Positions 5,842 to 14,429 of a DNA stretch of 32,082 nucleotides are shown here, piece after piece. The DNA is from Clostridia bacterium (GTDB taxonomy: Bacteria; Bacillota; Thermoanaerobacteria; Thermoanaerobacterales; Thermoanaerobacteraceae). Made by a program: the position numbers and the translations under genes. The notes under the pieces are model-generated. The model worked only from the letters and a program-made list of their open reading frames with translations, had not been told where the DNA came from and ran no database searches. Within the stretch, counting starts at the first letter, position 1; each line of letters starts with the position of its first letter. The stretch lies in the NCBI GenBank assembly GCA_012840485.1, contig DULG01000035.1, forward strand, positions 1 to 32,082, given 5' to 3'.

Positions 5842-8434
5842 GTATATATACAGAAATTTTATCTATAGGAAAAATCGTTTGATTGTAATGCTTTTAGGGG
5901 TGGCAATTTTAGCTAGTGGTTTATCATACTTGGTAGGTATAAGTCATGATTCAAAAATAACGGTGCAAGAAGAGTTAGAAAAAAGGTGGAAAAGCTCCTA
6001 TGACATTTTAGTGCTTCCAAAAGATAAAAGCTTCCCTTTGGAGAATCTTAATATAATGGAATCCAATCAGATTTCTAATTTTTCTGGAGGGATAAGCATA
6101 AAAGATTGGGAAGAGATAAAGAAAATTGAAGAGGTAGAAGTGGCAGCGCCAGTTTCTATAATAGGTTGGAAACCTATCATGCTTTCTTTTCCATCTTTTG
6201 ATTTTAAAGACCCTGGTATATACAGAGTGATTTTAAAGACTAAAACTACGGATGGACTTAAAAACTATAGCTCTAGTTTTGTTTATTATCTGATGTGGCC
6301 TTCTTCTTTAGAGACAGTAAAGCGTCTTTATCCTTTGTTACCTGATGAACTTGATAAGTTTAAAGAAAAATATGGCATTAACTTTCCACTTAAAAGTGTT
6401 CTTAAAGCTTACGATATTTCATTTCCCAATGTAGATTTTTACAAACAAGTTTTTCTTATTGGAGCTATAGCCCCGGAAGAAGAAGCTAAACTTGTGGGAC
6501 TTGATAAAAGCGTGATAAAGGGAAGGTATTTTTCAGCAGGAGATGTTCCTGAAATAAAAGAAACGCAAAGTGGCATTCGAGAAGTAAAAGTTCCAGTGTT
6601 GGTTATGAATTGGCCTTTTGCAGATATATTTTTTGAACAGCAAATTGAAAAATTAAGAATTTCCAAAATTGACGATACAGAATTATTAGATATTTTAGAA
6701 GAAAAAGGAGGGAAAAAATATTTAGATAAAATTCCAGCAGAAAAAACTGTGTTTGATATCAAATTAAATCCAGAAGAAATACACGAAATGTTAAAAAAAC
6801 AACTTCTTGAGGGGACGATGGGAAAAGAACTTGTTGCAACAGGTAATTTCTATTTTTTACCTACGAAAGTAGATTATAGTCAAATAGAATCTCCTTACAA
6901 AGACAGATGGCCCATAGCTTTAGATGCCAAACCAGAAAAGATAAAAATTAATGAAAAAGATGAATGGATAAATTTATATTTGTCAGGAGTCCCTTCTTTT
7001 AGGCCCTTGGAGAAAGTTGAAGGGAAAGTGGTTTATTTAAAGCCCATAGGTTTTTACGATGTACAAAAGCTTAAAATTTCAAAAGACCCATTGTCTGAAC
7101 AGCCAATGGAACAATATAGGCCTGCTCAGGCACAGGTGGTACTTGATGAAAACAAAGTACCAAAAAATCCAGTAGTTACTTTAAAGCCGACGGGAAGCCC
7201 CTTAGAGATTATAACAAGCCCACCTACTATACTTACAACCATCAAATCAGCAGAAGCGATAAGGGGGGATAAGCCTATTTCTGCAATCAGAGTAAAAATA
7301 AAAGGAGCAGAGCATCTTTCTTCAGAGGCTCAAAAGAAAGCCGAGGAAATAGCAAGTAAGATAACTTCCCTAACTGGACATAAGGCTTATGTAACACTTG
7401 GTTCCTCTCCAAGAAATATCCTTGTTCATGCAAAAGGTATAGGTTATCTGCAGGAGTTATGGATTCAACTGGGCGCAGCTATGACAATTGTAAGAGAGAC
7501 TACAGTAGCCTTTTGGGTTTTTATATTGGTTTTGGTTATTGAAGCAGTGCTTTTTATGCTGGCAACGTCAATTGTGAGTATTTTGTCTCGCATGGAGGAG
7601 TTTGCTATTTTATCTGCTGTAGGCTGGAGAAATAGCCACATAAGAGGTCTAATTGTAAAAGAAGGAGTTTTCATAGGAACAATTGTTGGCATAATAGCTT
7701 CCATTCTCACAATAATAGGCGGAGATATTTTAAATAAGCCGGTTGAAATCTCAAGGCTTTTGTCTATATTTTTTATCTCTTTATTTGCTTATGTCTCCGG
7801 AACAGGGCTCTCTGCCTTCATTCAAAAAGAAGAAAACCTGACTTCCATTTTAAAATCAGGTGAGGTACAAAAGCAAAGGGTTTCAAGGTATAGTCAAAAT
7901 CCAATTTTCAATTTAATTTTGAGCAATGTATTTAACAGGCCATGGAGAGCGCTTTTATCTATATCTTCAGCATCTGTACCAGTGTTTTTGCTAAGTATAC
8001 TATTTTATATAAAAGTGCACTTAAACAGCATGTTGAACTTAACTTTGTTAGGAGAATACATTTCACTAAAAATTGAGCCACAGCATTACTTAATAGGCAT
8101 AGTTTCGGCAATTTTAGCTTTTGTAACTATTTCTGACCTAATAAGCCTTAATATATTGGACAGAAAATTTGAACTTTCACTTCTTTTGGCTTTGGGCTGG
8201 AGGAAAAGCTGGGTAAGAAATTTAGTAATAGCTGAGGGAGCTATATATGGGTTTATAGCAGGGGTGTTGGGCTTAATAGGGGCGAATGGGCTCTTACTTT
8301 TGACTTATAAAGGTGCAAACTTGGATGTGAAATTAGCATTTTTAGTGATAATTATTTCTACCGTTATAGGTGGATTAAGCGCTTTGGTGCCTTTTGAGAT
8401 AAAAATAAAACAAAGGCGTATTATTTTAAAGTAG
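5834..8434 (+). CDS. Large FtsX/MacB-type permease (866 aa)
   Basis: ATG 5834 overlaps the ATPase stop. The N-terminus has one membrane helix (about residues 15-35). A long extracytoplasmic domain of about 500 residues follows, then about seven helices in the C-terminal third in two FtsX-like blocks: about 555-662 with EEFAILSAVGWRNSHIRG, and about 700-860 with FELSLLLALGWRKSWVRN. The repeated (L/A)xALGWRxS(W/H)(V/I)R motif is the cytoplasmic coupling segment of FtsX proteins. At 866 aa it is far larger than LolC/E (~400) and carries both FtsX blocks in one chain, so one polypeptide may form the whole membrane unit. It is a clear paralogue of the permease ending at 11178. Substrate unknown. 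Confidence 0.88.
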   Translation: MLKYIYRNFIYRKNRLIVMLLGVAILASGLSYLVGISHDSKITVQEELEKRWKSSYDILVLPKDKSFPLENLNIMESNQISNFSGGISIKDWEEIKKIEEVEVAAPVSIIGWKPIMLSFPSFDFKDPGIYRVILKTKTTDGLKNYSSSFVYYLMWPSSLETVKRLYPLLPDELDKFKEKYGINFPLKSVLKAYDISFPNVDFYKQVFLIGAIAPEEEAKLVGLDKSVIKGRYFSAGDVPEIKETQSGIREVKVPVLVMNWPFADIFFEQQIEKLRISKIDDTELLDILEEKGGKKYLDKIPAEKTVFDIKLNPEEIHEMLKKQLLEGTMGKELVATGNFYFLPTKVDYSQIESPYKDRWPIALDAKPEKIKINEKDEWINLYLSGVPSFRPLEKVEGKVVYLKPIGFYDVQKLKISKDPLSEQPMEQYRPAQAQVVLDENKVPKNPVVTLKPTGSPLEIITSPPTILTTIKSAEAIRGDKPISAIRVKIKGAEHLSSEAQKKAEEIASKITSLTGHKAYVTLGSSPRNILVHAKGIGYLQELWIQLGAAMTIVRETTVAFWVFILVLVIEAVLFMLATSIVSILSRMEEFAILSAVGWRNSHIRGLIVKEGVFIGTIVGIIASILTIIGGDILNKPVEISRLLSIFFISLFAYVSGTGLSAFIQKEENLTSILKSGEVQKQRVSRYSQNPIFNLILSNVFNRPWRALLSISSASVPVFLLSILFYIKVHLNSMLNLTLLGEYISLKIEPQHYLIGIVSAILAFVTISDLISLNILDRKFELSLLLALGWRKSWVRNLVIAEGAIYGFIAGVLGLIGANGLLLLTYKGANLDVKLAFLVIIISTVIGGLSALVPFEIKIKQRRIILK

Positions 8435-8478
8435 AAAAGGGATTATGCTTTTGATTAAAGAGTGCTAATTTATATTCT

Positions 8479-8523
8479 CTCAGTTTAAATTGGGTTGAAA
8501 TTGTTTTCTTCTTTTTGTATAAT
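8479..8523 (+). promoter_or_regulatory. Promoter B with GGGTTGA palindrome element
   Basis: TTGAAA (8495-8500), 17 bases, TATAAT (8518-8523) is a consensus-grade promoter for the second transporter locus. The preceding CTCAGTTTAAATTGGG (8479-8494) aligns base for base with the palindrome of promoter A, and the shared core runs into GGGTTGAAATT. Confidence 0.75.
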
Positions 8524-8548
8524 ATAGGAAACAAAAAGAGGAAAACAA
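8501..8548. repeat. 18-base inverted repeat overlapping promoter B
   Basis: TTGTTTTCTTCTTTTTGT (8501-8518) and ACAAAAAGAGGAAAACAA (8531-8548) are inverted repeats with a single G/T-type mismatch and a 12-base centre that contains the -10 box. They fill the -35/-10 spacer and the start region, where a repressor or a supercoil-sensitive cruciform could act. Confidence 0.55.
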
Positions 8549-8607
8549 TTAAATAGGCGATGGAGAATATATAATATTAGTTGCAAAATACCAAGGGGGG
8601 ATAGGCT

Positions 8608-11178
8608 ATATTTACATATCTAAAAATCTCTATTAGGCAAAGATGGCCGGTATTTCTATTTATTTTAATAACCTTGTTTATTTTAAGTTTAGGATATTCT
8701 GGAGTTAAGAGACTAACAGAGACTGTGAGCATTAAAACGAGGGAGGACTTACAGCATCACTGGCGCTGGCAGTATGACATACTGGTTTATCCTAAGGACA
8801 GCCAGACCTATCAGGCACTGGGAGATGGTTGGGTTGCGCCTCAGACTCCACTGGCAAGCTATGGAGGGATATCTTTTGAAGATTTAGAGACTATACGCAG
8901 TATACCTGGGGTTGAAGTGGCTGCTCCTATTTCTATTTTGGGATATTTTAAATACGATTCCATTCCTGTAAGTTATGAAGATGCACAAAAAGGGAAAATT
9001 TATGAAGTTAAATATCAAATGAAAGCCTTTGATGGACTTAAAAATGTTTTACTTAAAAATTACTTAGGATATGACCAGTATGAGCCCGTGGAAGTTGGGA
9101 ATAAAGTAGATGAATTTTTTTCTCATACCAAAGTAGAAATGAAAGATTATGTAATTTTTCAAAATGCCATTGTCCCGCCAGGTATGCTGTTTAGAACTGA
9201 CAATGAATTACTTCTTGTAGCTGTAGACCCAGAAAGTGAAGACAAGCTTTATAACTTGTCTCAAGCGGTTGTCGAAGGGGATGACTTGCGCTTTGCAGAT
9301 TTAAAAATTGAAAAAGGAATAGGGGAGCCCGTGTTACCTATATTAGTCTTAAAAGATCAGGGATTGGATGTGGAGGAGTCTATGGAAGTATCTTTAGTAT
9401 CTGTTCCTAATAATATTGATTTATGGGACATGGGTAGTAATGCAATTGATTATTTAAAGGAAAGTCCCAAAAAAATTGTCGCAAGTTATAAGTTAAATGC
9501 CTATTCTCCTGAGTGGAGGTACAAATTTGCTCATATTGAGCTTAAAAATGATAAAGTAGAAGTTAGACCGCATATTATGGGAACTGCGTGGCTTGGGTTG
9601 GTTAGATATTCGCCTCTTCATTTTAAATTTTTAGGATATGAAGAAAGTGGCATACCTCTTCTTTATGTGGAAGGTCACCCGAGAGAAAAGAACCCCTTTT
9701 TTGGCAATGCAGATGAGACACAAGTTTACAGAAAAATGCTTGAAAAAGATGAAGATATTACTTTTGGATTAGATGTAGTTGGAGTTTATGATGCCCACAA
9801 GATTAAGCCTAATTACGCCTCAAGCTGGAAGCCTGGTGACCCTGTAGATATATACACACCTCACCACAGTATGATTATTGCAGATGGGGAAGGTAATCCT
9901 GTAAAGCCACGCCCTCAAATACCTTTGCCCATGAAAGACTCTTATTATACTGGCGGACCAGAAGCAATAACTGTACTTACTAAAGATGTAGCAAAGCTTT
10001 TTTACAAAGATAACCCACCTATTTCTGCGGTAAGAGTTGTTGTAAAAGGGGTGGAAGAAAGAAGTCCAATAAGTCAGAAAAAGATTGAGCAAATAGCCAA
10101 GGAGATTATGGATAAAACTGGTCACAAAGTTGAAATTATGCTAGGGGCTTCCCCTACAAAAGTTCATGTGAAATTGGGAGGGGCGCAAAAAGACGATATA
10201 GGAATGGTGGAAGAAGGTTGGATCAAAGAAGGTGTCAGCTGGGCTATAGAAGAGAAAGTTTCTAATGCAAACAAGTGGCTTTTTATCTATTTACTTGTGA
10301 TAATATTCTTTTTGCTGTATACAGTGATAACTCACAGTTTGATAAATAGGTCAGTGGAATTTGCACAGCTTCGCACTATTGGTTGGTCCAGGAAAAGGAT
10401 TATTTATGGGTTTTCTCTGGAAGTCATCAGCTTAACTATTTTTTCACTTATTCCAGTGTTATTCTTCAAGGCGTCTTATGGCAGTTTTACATGGAAAGAC
10501 ATTGCTTTTATCGGCACATTAAATGGAGCAATTATTGCTACTGGATATTTTTCTGGCAGTTACCGCAGTTTATTGCTTTCGCCGCGAATGGGGCTTTCTG
10601 GTGAGAGAACTGGAGATGGCAGAAGGCTTATCTCTGTAAGAGGATTTTTTACCTTCATCTTCCACCAGATGATGCGAAGGCCTTTGCGCTTTGGGCTACT
10701 GGTTTTATCAGTGCTACTTAGCACTTTGATGGTAATACTTTTTGTTTCAACTCAGTACAGTCTTTCAGAGTTTTTATATCTCTCGTTTTTAGGAGAGGTA
10801 GTTGATTTACATCTTTTGCCTTATCAAAAGGCGTTGTTAGGATTGGGTGTAGGTTTGACAATTGCGGTAGTTGTTGTGCTTTTGTGGCTTAATTTGTGGG
10901 AAAGGCAGGAGGAATTTGGACTGCTCTGGGCAATTGGATGGCCTAGGGGAAGGCTTACGCTATATACTCTTATTGAGGCAGGTACTATTGGAAGCTTAGG
11001 CGGTATTTTAGGTTCTTTGTCTGCTTTGATCATACTAAAACTTTTTTCTACACTTTGGCTGCCTCCGTGGGTGGTGGTAGTTGCTGTGCTGCTACCTATG
11101 GCTTTAATGATGGCGGTTACAGCGATTGTAATGCATTTTATTAGGCTTGCCTCTGGCATTAAGAGAGGAGGGAAATAA
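8608..11178 (+). CDS. Large FtsX/MacB-type permease, paralogue, probable ATA start
   Basis: The frame is open from TAG 8602-8604. The only good ribosome site, AAGGGGGG (8593-8600), puts initiation at ATA 8608, giving 856 aa with an N-terminus (IFTYLKISIRQRWPVFLFIL) that matches the paralogue at 5834. The first canonical start, TTG 8674 (834 aa), has no ribosome site and would cut away half of the first membrane helix. Paralogy is clear throughout: EVAAPISILG versus EVAAPVSIIG, and PPISAVRVVVKG versus PISAIRVKIKG. Layout is one N-terminal helix, a ~500-residue outer domain, then two FtsX blocks with VEFAQLRTIGWSRKRI and EEFGLLWAIGWPRGRL. It is co-translated with the lipoprotein gene (TAATG overlap). 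Confidence 0.85.
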   Translation: MFTYLKISIRQRWPVFLFILITLFILSLGYSGVKRLTETVSIKTREDLQHHWRWQYDILVYPKDSQTYQALGDGWVAPQTPLASYGGISFEDLETIRSIPGVEVAAPISILGYFKYDSIPVSYEDAQKGKIYEVKYQMKAFDGLKNVLLKNYLGYDQYEPVEVGNKVDEFFSHTKVEMKDYVIFQNAIVPPGMLFRTDNELLLVAVDPESEDKLYNLSQAVVEGDDLRFADLKIEKGIGEPVLPILVLKDQGLDVEESMEVSLVSVPNNIDLWDMGSNAIDYLKESPKKIVASYKLNAYSPEWRYKFAHIELKNDKVEVRPHIMGTAWLGLVRYSPLHFKFLGYEESGIPLLYVEGHPREKNPFFGNADETQVYRKMLEKDEDITFGLDVVGVYDAHKIKPNYASSWKPGDPVDIYTPHHSMIIADGEGNPVKPRPQIPLPMKDSYYTGGPEAITVLTKDVAKLFYKDNPPISAVRVVVKGVEERSPISQKKIEQIAKEIMDKTGHKVEIMLGASPTKVHVKLGGAQKDDIGMVEEGWIKEGVSWAIEEKVSNANKWLFIYLLVIIFFLLYTVITHSLINRSVEFAQLRTIGWSRKRIIYGFSLEVISLTIFSLIPVLFFKASYGSFTWKDIAFIGTLNGAIIATGYFSGSYRSLLLSPRMGLSGERTGDGRRLISVRGFFTFIFHQMMRRPLRFGLLVLSVLLSTLMVILFVSTQYSLSEFLYLSFLGEVVDLHLLPYQKALLGLGVGLTIAVVVVLLWLNLWERQEEFGLLWAIGWPRGRLTLYTLIEAGTIGSLGGILGSLSALIILKLFSTLWLPPWVVVVAVLLPMALMMAVTAIVMHFIRLASGIKRGGK

Positions 11179-12254
11179 TGAGAAAGCTTTTAAGACCTAT
11201 TTTTGTTACGATTTTGACTCTGGTGTTGCTTTTTTTGGCCTCGTGTAATCCAAAGCCTGAAATTGAGAAAAAAGAACAAACTCCAAAAAATTTATATACA
11301 ATTCCTAAGGCAGAAAAATTAGTAGAAATTACACCTATCTTTAAAGAGGCTGACCCTTTTATTCAAGGGGTAGAACGTTTGAGCGCTTTTTTGGGGCATC
11401 CTTTGACAAAAGAGATGGCAGAAAGGGTTTATAGTACTCCAAAGCAGGATTATGTGGCTTTGACTGATATACTTCACTTTCTTTCTGAAGACGGGCTTTT
11501 TCTTATTTACAAACCAATTGGAGTTGATGAGTTAAAGGAGGATATTTTAAAAGGAAGCCCTGTTTTAATTGAATTTTCTTTTAGCGGTACAAGTAAAGAT
11601 GCTGGAATTGTTTATGGTTTAGATGACGACAATCTGCATTACTACCTTCTGCCGGACATGAAAGAAAGAACTTATCCCATTGAAAAAGTGAAAGAGAAGA
11701 TAGAAGAAGGACAGCCTTTAATTGCTGTGTTTAAAGCAGAGGATAAATCTAAATGGGCAGAAGAAATGGAAAAATCAGATATATACCTTAGGCGCTGGGG
11801 ACAGGACGTCTATCAAAAGAAAGACCCTGACGCTTATAAAGAGTATATAAAGACTATTGAAAGGCTAAAATGGAGGATAGAAGATGAGGACAGAAATCAA
11901 ATTTATGCGTATTATTACATCTTTTACGATAGAAAGCCTGAAAAGGTTAAAAATATTATTTTGAAATCCTATGAGGAGAGTGAATATTTGCCCTCATCAC
12001 AAGAACTTGCTTTTATGTTATACCGCCTGTTAGGGGATAAAGAAAAAGCAGATCATATTGCTTCTCATATGAATATATCTTCCGAACAGCTTTCCTTTTA
12101 TCAGGATGAGACATTGCTTCAATTGGGATATTATTACTTAGAAGAAGGGGATATTAAAACGGCAAAGTCAATTTTGGAGTTTTTAAAGGAGAGAAATCCA
12201 GATTATCCTGGACTTAAAGAGGCTTTGAAAGAAGTTTCTAAAAAAGAAAGGTAG
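11178..12254 (+). CDS. Lipoprotein with degenerate C39-like domain and TPR-like tail
   Basis: The 358-aa protein starts at ATG 11178, sharing one base with the permease stop. A signal with lipobox LASC places the lipidated Cys at about residue 23. Residues ~60-180 resemble a C39 peptidase-like fold (PFIQGVERLSAFLG, then KGSPVLIEF, then DAGIVYGLDDDN, then YPIEKVKEKI). The family's catalytic Cys is absent in the first motif and the His of the HxxxVxGxDD motif is Asp here, so it should bind rather than cut. The remaining ~170 residues are helical and TPR-like (ELAFMLYRLLGDKEKADHIA, LQLGYYYLEEGDIKTAKSIL). Anchored outside the membrane beside the permease, it is a plausible substrate-recruiting subunit. 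The C39 resemblance is by eye. Confidence 0.72.
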   Translation: MRKLLRPIFVTILTLVLLFLASCNPKPEIEKKEQTPKNLYTIPKAEKLVEITPIFKEADPFIQGVERLSAFLGHPLTKEMAERVYSTPKQDYVALTDILHFLSEDGLFLIYKPIGVDELKEDILKGSPVLIEFSFSGTSKDAGIVYGLDDDNLHYYLLPDMKERTYPIEKVKEKIEEGQPLIAVFKAEDKSKWAEEMEKSDIYLRRWGQDVYQKKDPDAYKEYIKTIERLKWRIEDEDRNQIYAYYYIFYDRKPEKVKNIILKSYEESEYLPSSQELAFMLYRLLGDKEKADHIASHMNISSEQLSFYQDETLLQLGYYYLEEGDIKTAKSILEFLKERNPDYPGLKEALKEVSKKER

Positions 12255-12294
12255 AGTAAAAATTGAATATGGAAAATGTGTAAGGTGGTGAATA

Positions 12295-12981
12295 TTGGTG
12301 ATTCGGTTAAAAAATGTGGTAAAAATATATAAAGTAGGTGAAGCGGAGATTCGAGCGCTAAATTCAGTTTCTCTGGAGATTAAAAAAGGGGAATACGTTT
12401 CAATTGTTGGGCCTTCAGGGTCTGGCAAGACAACCCTTTTTAATGTAATAGGCGGCCTTGAACCTGTTGATGAGGGAGAAATATGGGTAGATGATAAGCC
12501 TGTTCACAAACTTAAAGAGGAAGAACTGGCGCGTCTGAGAAGAGAAAAATTAGGGTTTATTTTTCAGGACTTTTATCTTTTGCCTACTGCTACAGCTTTA
12601 GAAAATGTCATGATGCCTCAAATAGGCTTTAAGCCGACAAAAGAAATCAGGGAAAGAGCTAAGATGCTTTTAGAAAAAGTAGGGTTAAAGGATAGGCTTC
12701 ACCATCTCCCTTCCCGCCTTTCAGGGGGAGAGAGGCAGAGAGTAGCCATCGCCCGCGCTTTTGTTACCGAACCGGAAGTTATTTTGGCTGACGAACCAAC
12801 GGGAAATCTGGATAGTGAAAATAGTATAATGGTGATTGAACTACTGGAAGCCTTTCACCGTGAGAAAGGGACTACAATATTATTCATTACACACAATCTT
12901 GAACTGGCTAGCCGTGCAAAAAGACATCTTCACCTTCGTGATGGAAAGATTGTAAAGGATGTAATTGCAGAGTCAACTTAA
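12295..12981 (+). CDS. ABC ATPase, MacB/LolD family, second locus
   Basis: The protein has 228 aa and starts at TTG 12295 (GTG 12298 also possible) behind AAGGTGGTG. Walker A is GPSGSGKT (39-46), the Q-loop is in [10 protein letters not shown], the signature is LSGGERQR, Walker B is [11 protein letters not shown], and the switch His is in ITHNLE. All catalytic elements are intact. It is the counterpart of the ATPase at 5140 but stands last instead of before its permease, so the two loci are not a simple tandem copy. It probably powers the permease ending at 11178. No clear terminator follows. Confidence 0.92.
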   Translation: MVIRLKNVVKIYKVGEAEIRALNSVSLEIKKGEYVSIVGPSGSGKTTLFNVIGGLEPVDEGEIWVDDKPVHKLKEEELARLRREKLGFIFQDFYLLPTATALENVMMPQIGFKPTKEIRERAKMLLEKVGLKDRLHHLPSRLSGGERQRVAIARAFVTEPEVILADEPTGNLDSENSIMVIELLEAFHREKGTTILFITHNLELASRAKRHLHLRDGKIVKDVIAEST

Positions 12982-13167
12982 AAGATTTTTATGGACTGCA
13001 GGAACTTAGCTAAAAATTATTTTACTGGTGTACGATATATTAGATGTACTTTTTTGTGATTACTATTTTGTATTATTGGATACATGTTTATAGTTTATAG
13101 GAAGTAATTTTTATACTAGAATATAAAAAGTCAGTGGAAAATAAGACAATAGATGGGGGGAAAAAAT

Positions 13168-13611
13168 GTGAAAAAAATAAAGGTCATTTCAATAATTTTA
13201 ATAATAGGCTTGGTATGGGGAATAATTTTTCTTTGCTTTACTGTAATAATTAATGAAAAGTTCACACCAATAACTCTGGCAGATAGTATGATGACTGATA
13301 AACCATTTTCTGCAATATATGATGTGTTTACAGTTGATTCTCTTGTTGGTATTTTTCGTCTTCTTTTTCTACCTTATGCAGTTGGATACGATCTATTCAT
13401 ATGGACAATAGGGTTGATTGTCTGGACAATAAAAGGAGGTTTGTGGCCGGGGGAAGCTTTAGGAAGAATGCTTATCGAATTTCCTGATTTTGGATGGTTT
13501 ATGTTGATTGCCGCTCCCCTTTTAGGGGGAGTTGTAAGTGCAACATTATTTTATTTGATAATCCGCGGAACAGGTTATTTATTAGAAAAGCTGCTTAAAG
13601 CTACAGAATAA
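13168..13611 (+). CDS. Unrecognised membrane protein, about three helices
   Basis: This is a 147-aa protein. GTG 13168 is preferred because GGGGGG (13155-13160) lies 7 bases ahead; the in-frame ATG 13153 overlaps that site. Hydrophobic segments lie at about residues 5-27, 60-90 (in two parts around YAVGYDLFIWTIGLIVWTIK) and 110-138. The C-terminus is short and basic. No motif or catalytic pattern is recognised. The gene is monocistronic as far as can be seen, about 190 bases after the second ATPase, so a link with that transporter is possible but unsupported. Confidence 0.6.
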   Translation: MKKIKVISIILIIGLVWGIIFLCFTVIINEKFTPITLADSMMTDKPFSAIYDVFTVDSLVGIFRLLFLPYAVGYDLFIWTIGLIVWTIKGGLWPGEALGRMLIEFPDFGWFMLIAAPLLGGVVSATLFYLIIRGTGYLLEKLLKATE

Positions 13612-13680
13612 AAGTTGATTTTAATTTTTATCGTTCATTAGCCAGTAAATAAGAATTTGTGTTAAAATTTTACTCTCTAA

Positions 13681-13704
13681 GCTGATTTAATTCAGGTTGA
13701 TTTT
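13681..13704 (+). promoter_or_regulatory. Element C: GGTTGA palindrome ahead of the histidine phosphatase
   Basis: GCTGATTTAATTCAGG followed by TTGATTTT aligns without gaps to elements A and B (CTGA...TCAG arms, then GGTTGA). TATTAT is present at 13713-13718 but only 10 bases from TTGATT, so this copy is not a standard promoter by itself. Confidence 0.45.
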
Positions 13705-13820
13705 GATTTATTTATTATGTGCAGTAAAAGTAAAAAAAGAAACGAAGATATAATTAATATATAAAGGTTGTACGAGAAGAATGATTCCTATAAAAAAGGT
13801 GAAAGAAGGTGAAATTAGGT

Positions 13821-14429
13821 ATGGAGATTTTAATAGTGAGACATGGTCAGTCTCAAGCAGATTTGGAAGATAGATATGAGGGGAGAGCTGATTTTTCTTT
13901 GACTGAATTAGGATGTGAGCAAGCCCAAAAGTTAGCTAAATGGGTATTGGAGAATTATAGACCTGACATAATATTAAGTAGCCCGCTAAAACGGGCAGCA
14001 CAAACTGCAGAATATATTGGAAAGGAAACGAATGTGAAGATTATTTTTGATGATGAATTGATGGAATGGGATAATGGACTATTGGCAGGATTATTACGGT
14101 CCGAAGCAGCAGAAAAATATCCTCTACCTAAAGAAGGTAGAAAACCTTATAGCGAATTTGCTGGAACTGAATCTTACATAAATTTCAGAGCAAGAGCTGA
14201 AACATTTTGGGCGAAATTTTTAGATACATATGGAACAGATGAAAATATCAGAAGAGCTTGTATAGTATCTCACGGCAAAATGATTAATATGTTGTTTAGG
14301 GCTTTTATGAAATTGCCCATTGACACAGATATAACGTTAAAAACTGGGGACACTGGAGTACATCTTTGGGTAGTGGATGGAAACAAGAGGGAGATAGTTT
14401 TTAGTAATTCGCAGGCGCATTTGTTATAA
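13821..14429 (+). CDS. Histidine phosphatase (phosphoglycerate mutase-like) superfamily protein
   Basis: The protein has 202 aa from ATG 13821. It shows the catalytic VRHGQS at the N-terminus (phospho-acceptor His8), the partner Arg in SSPLKRAAQTAE, a proton-donor Glu in ELMEWDNG, and the second His in VSHGKMI. All four pocket residues are therefore present. The length fits small phosphatases such as GpmB/CobC/PhoE-like enzymes; the true substrate is unknown. Two identical AAGGTGA ribosome sites stand in tandem: one serves GTG 13809 (six bases of spacing, adding MKLG), the other ATG 13821 (eight bases). The ATG start gives the family's usual beginning (M-hydrophobic-VRHG). Confidence 0.85.
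   Translation: MEILIVRHGQSQADLEDRYEGRADFSLTELGCEQAQKLAKWVLENYRPDIILSSPLKRAAQTAEYIGKETNVKIIFDDELMEWDNGLLAGLLRSEAAEKYPLPKEGRKPYSEFAGTESYINFRARAETFWAKFLDTYGTDENIRRACIVSHGKMINMLFRAFMKLPIDTDITLKTGDTGVHLWVVDGNKREIVFSNSQAHLL

Noticed and set aside
8674-8676. TTG as the real start of the second giant permease
   Set aside because: There is no ribosome site, and it would remove half of the first membrane helix that the paralogue has. ATA 8608 fits better, although it is non-canonical.
13697-13718. Element C as a complete promoter
   Set aside because: The nearest -10-like box is only 10 bases from TTGATT, so it was kept as a related sequence element rather than a full promoter.
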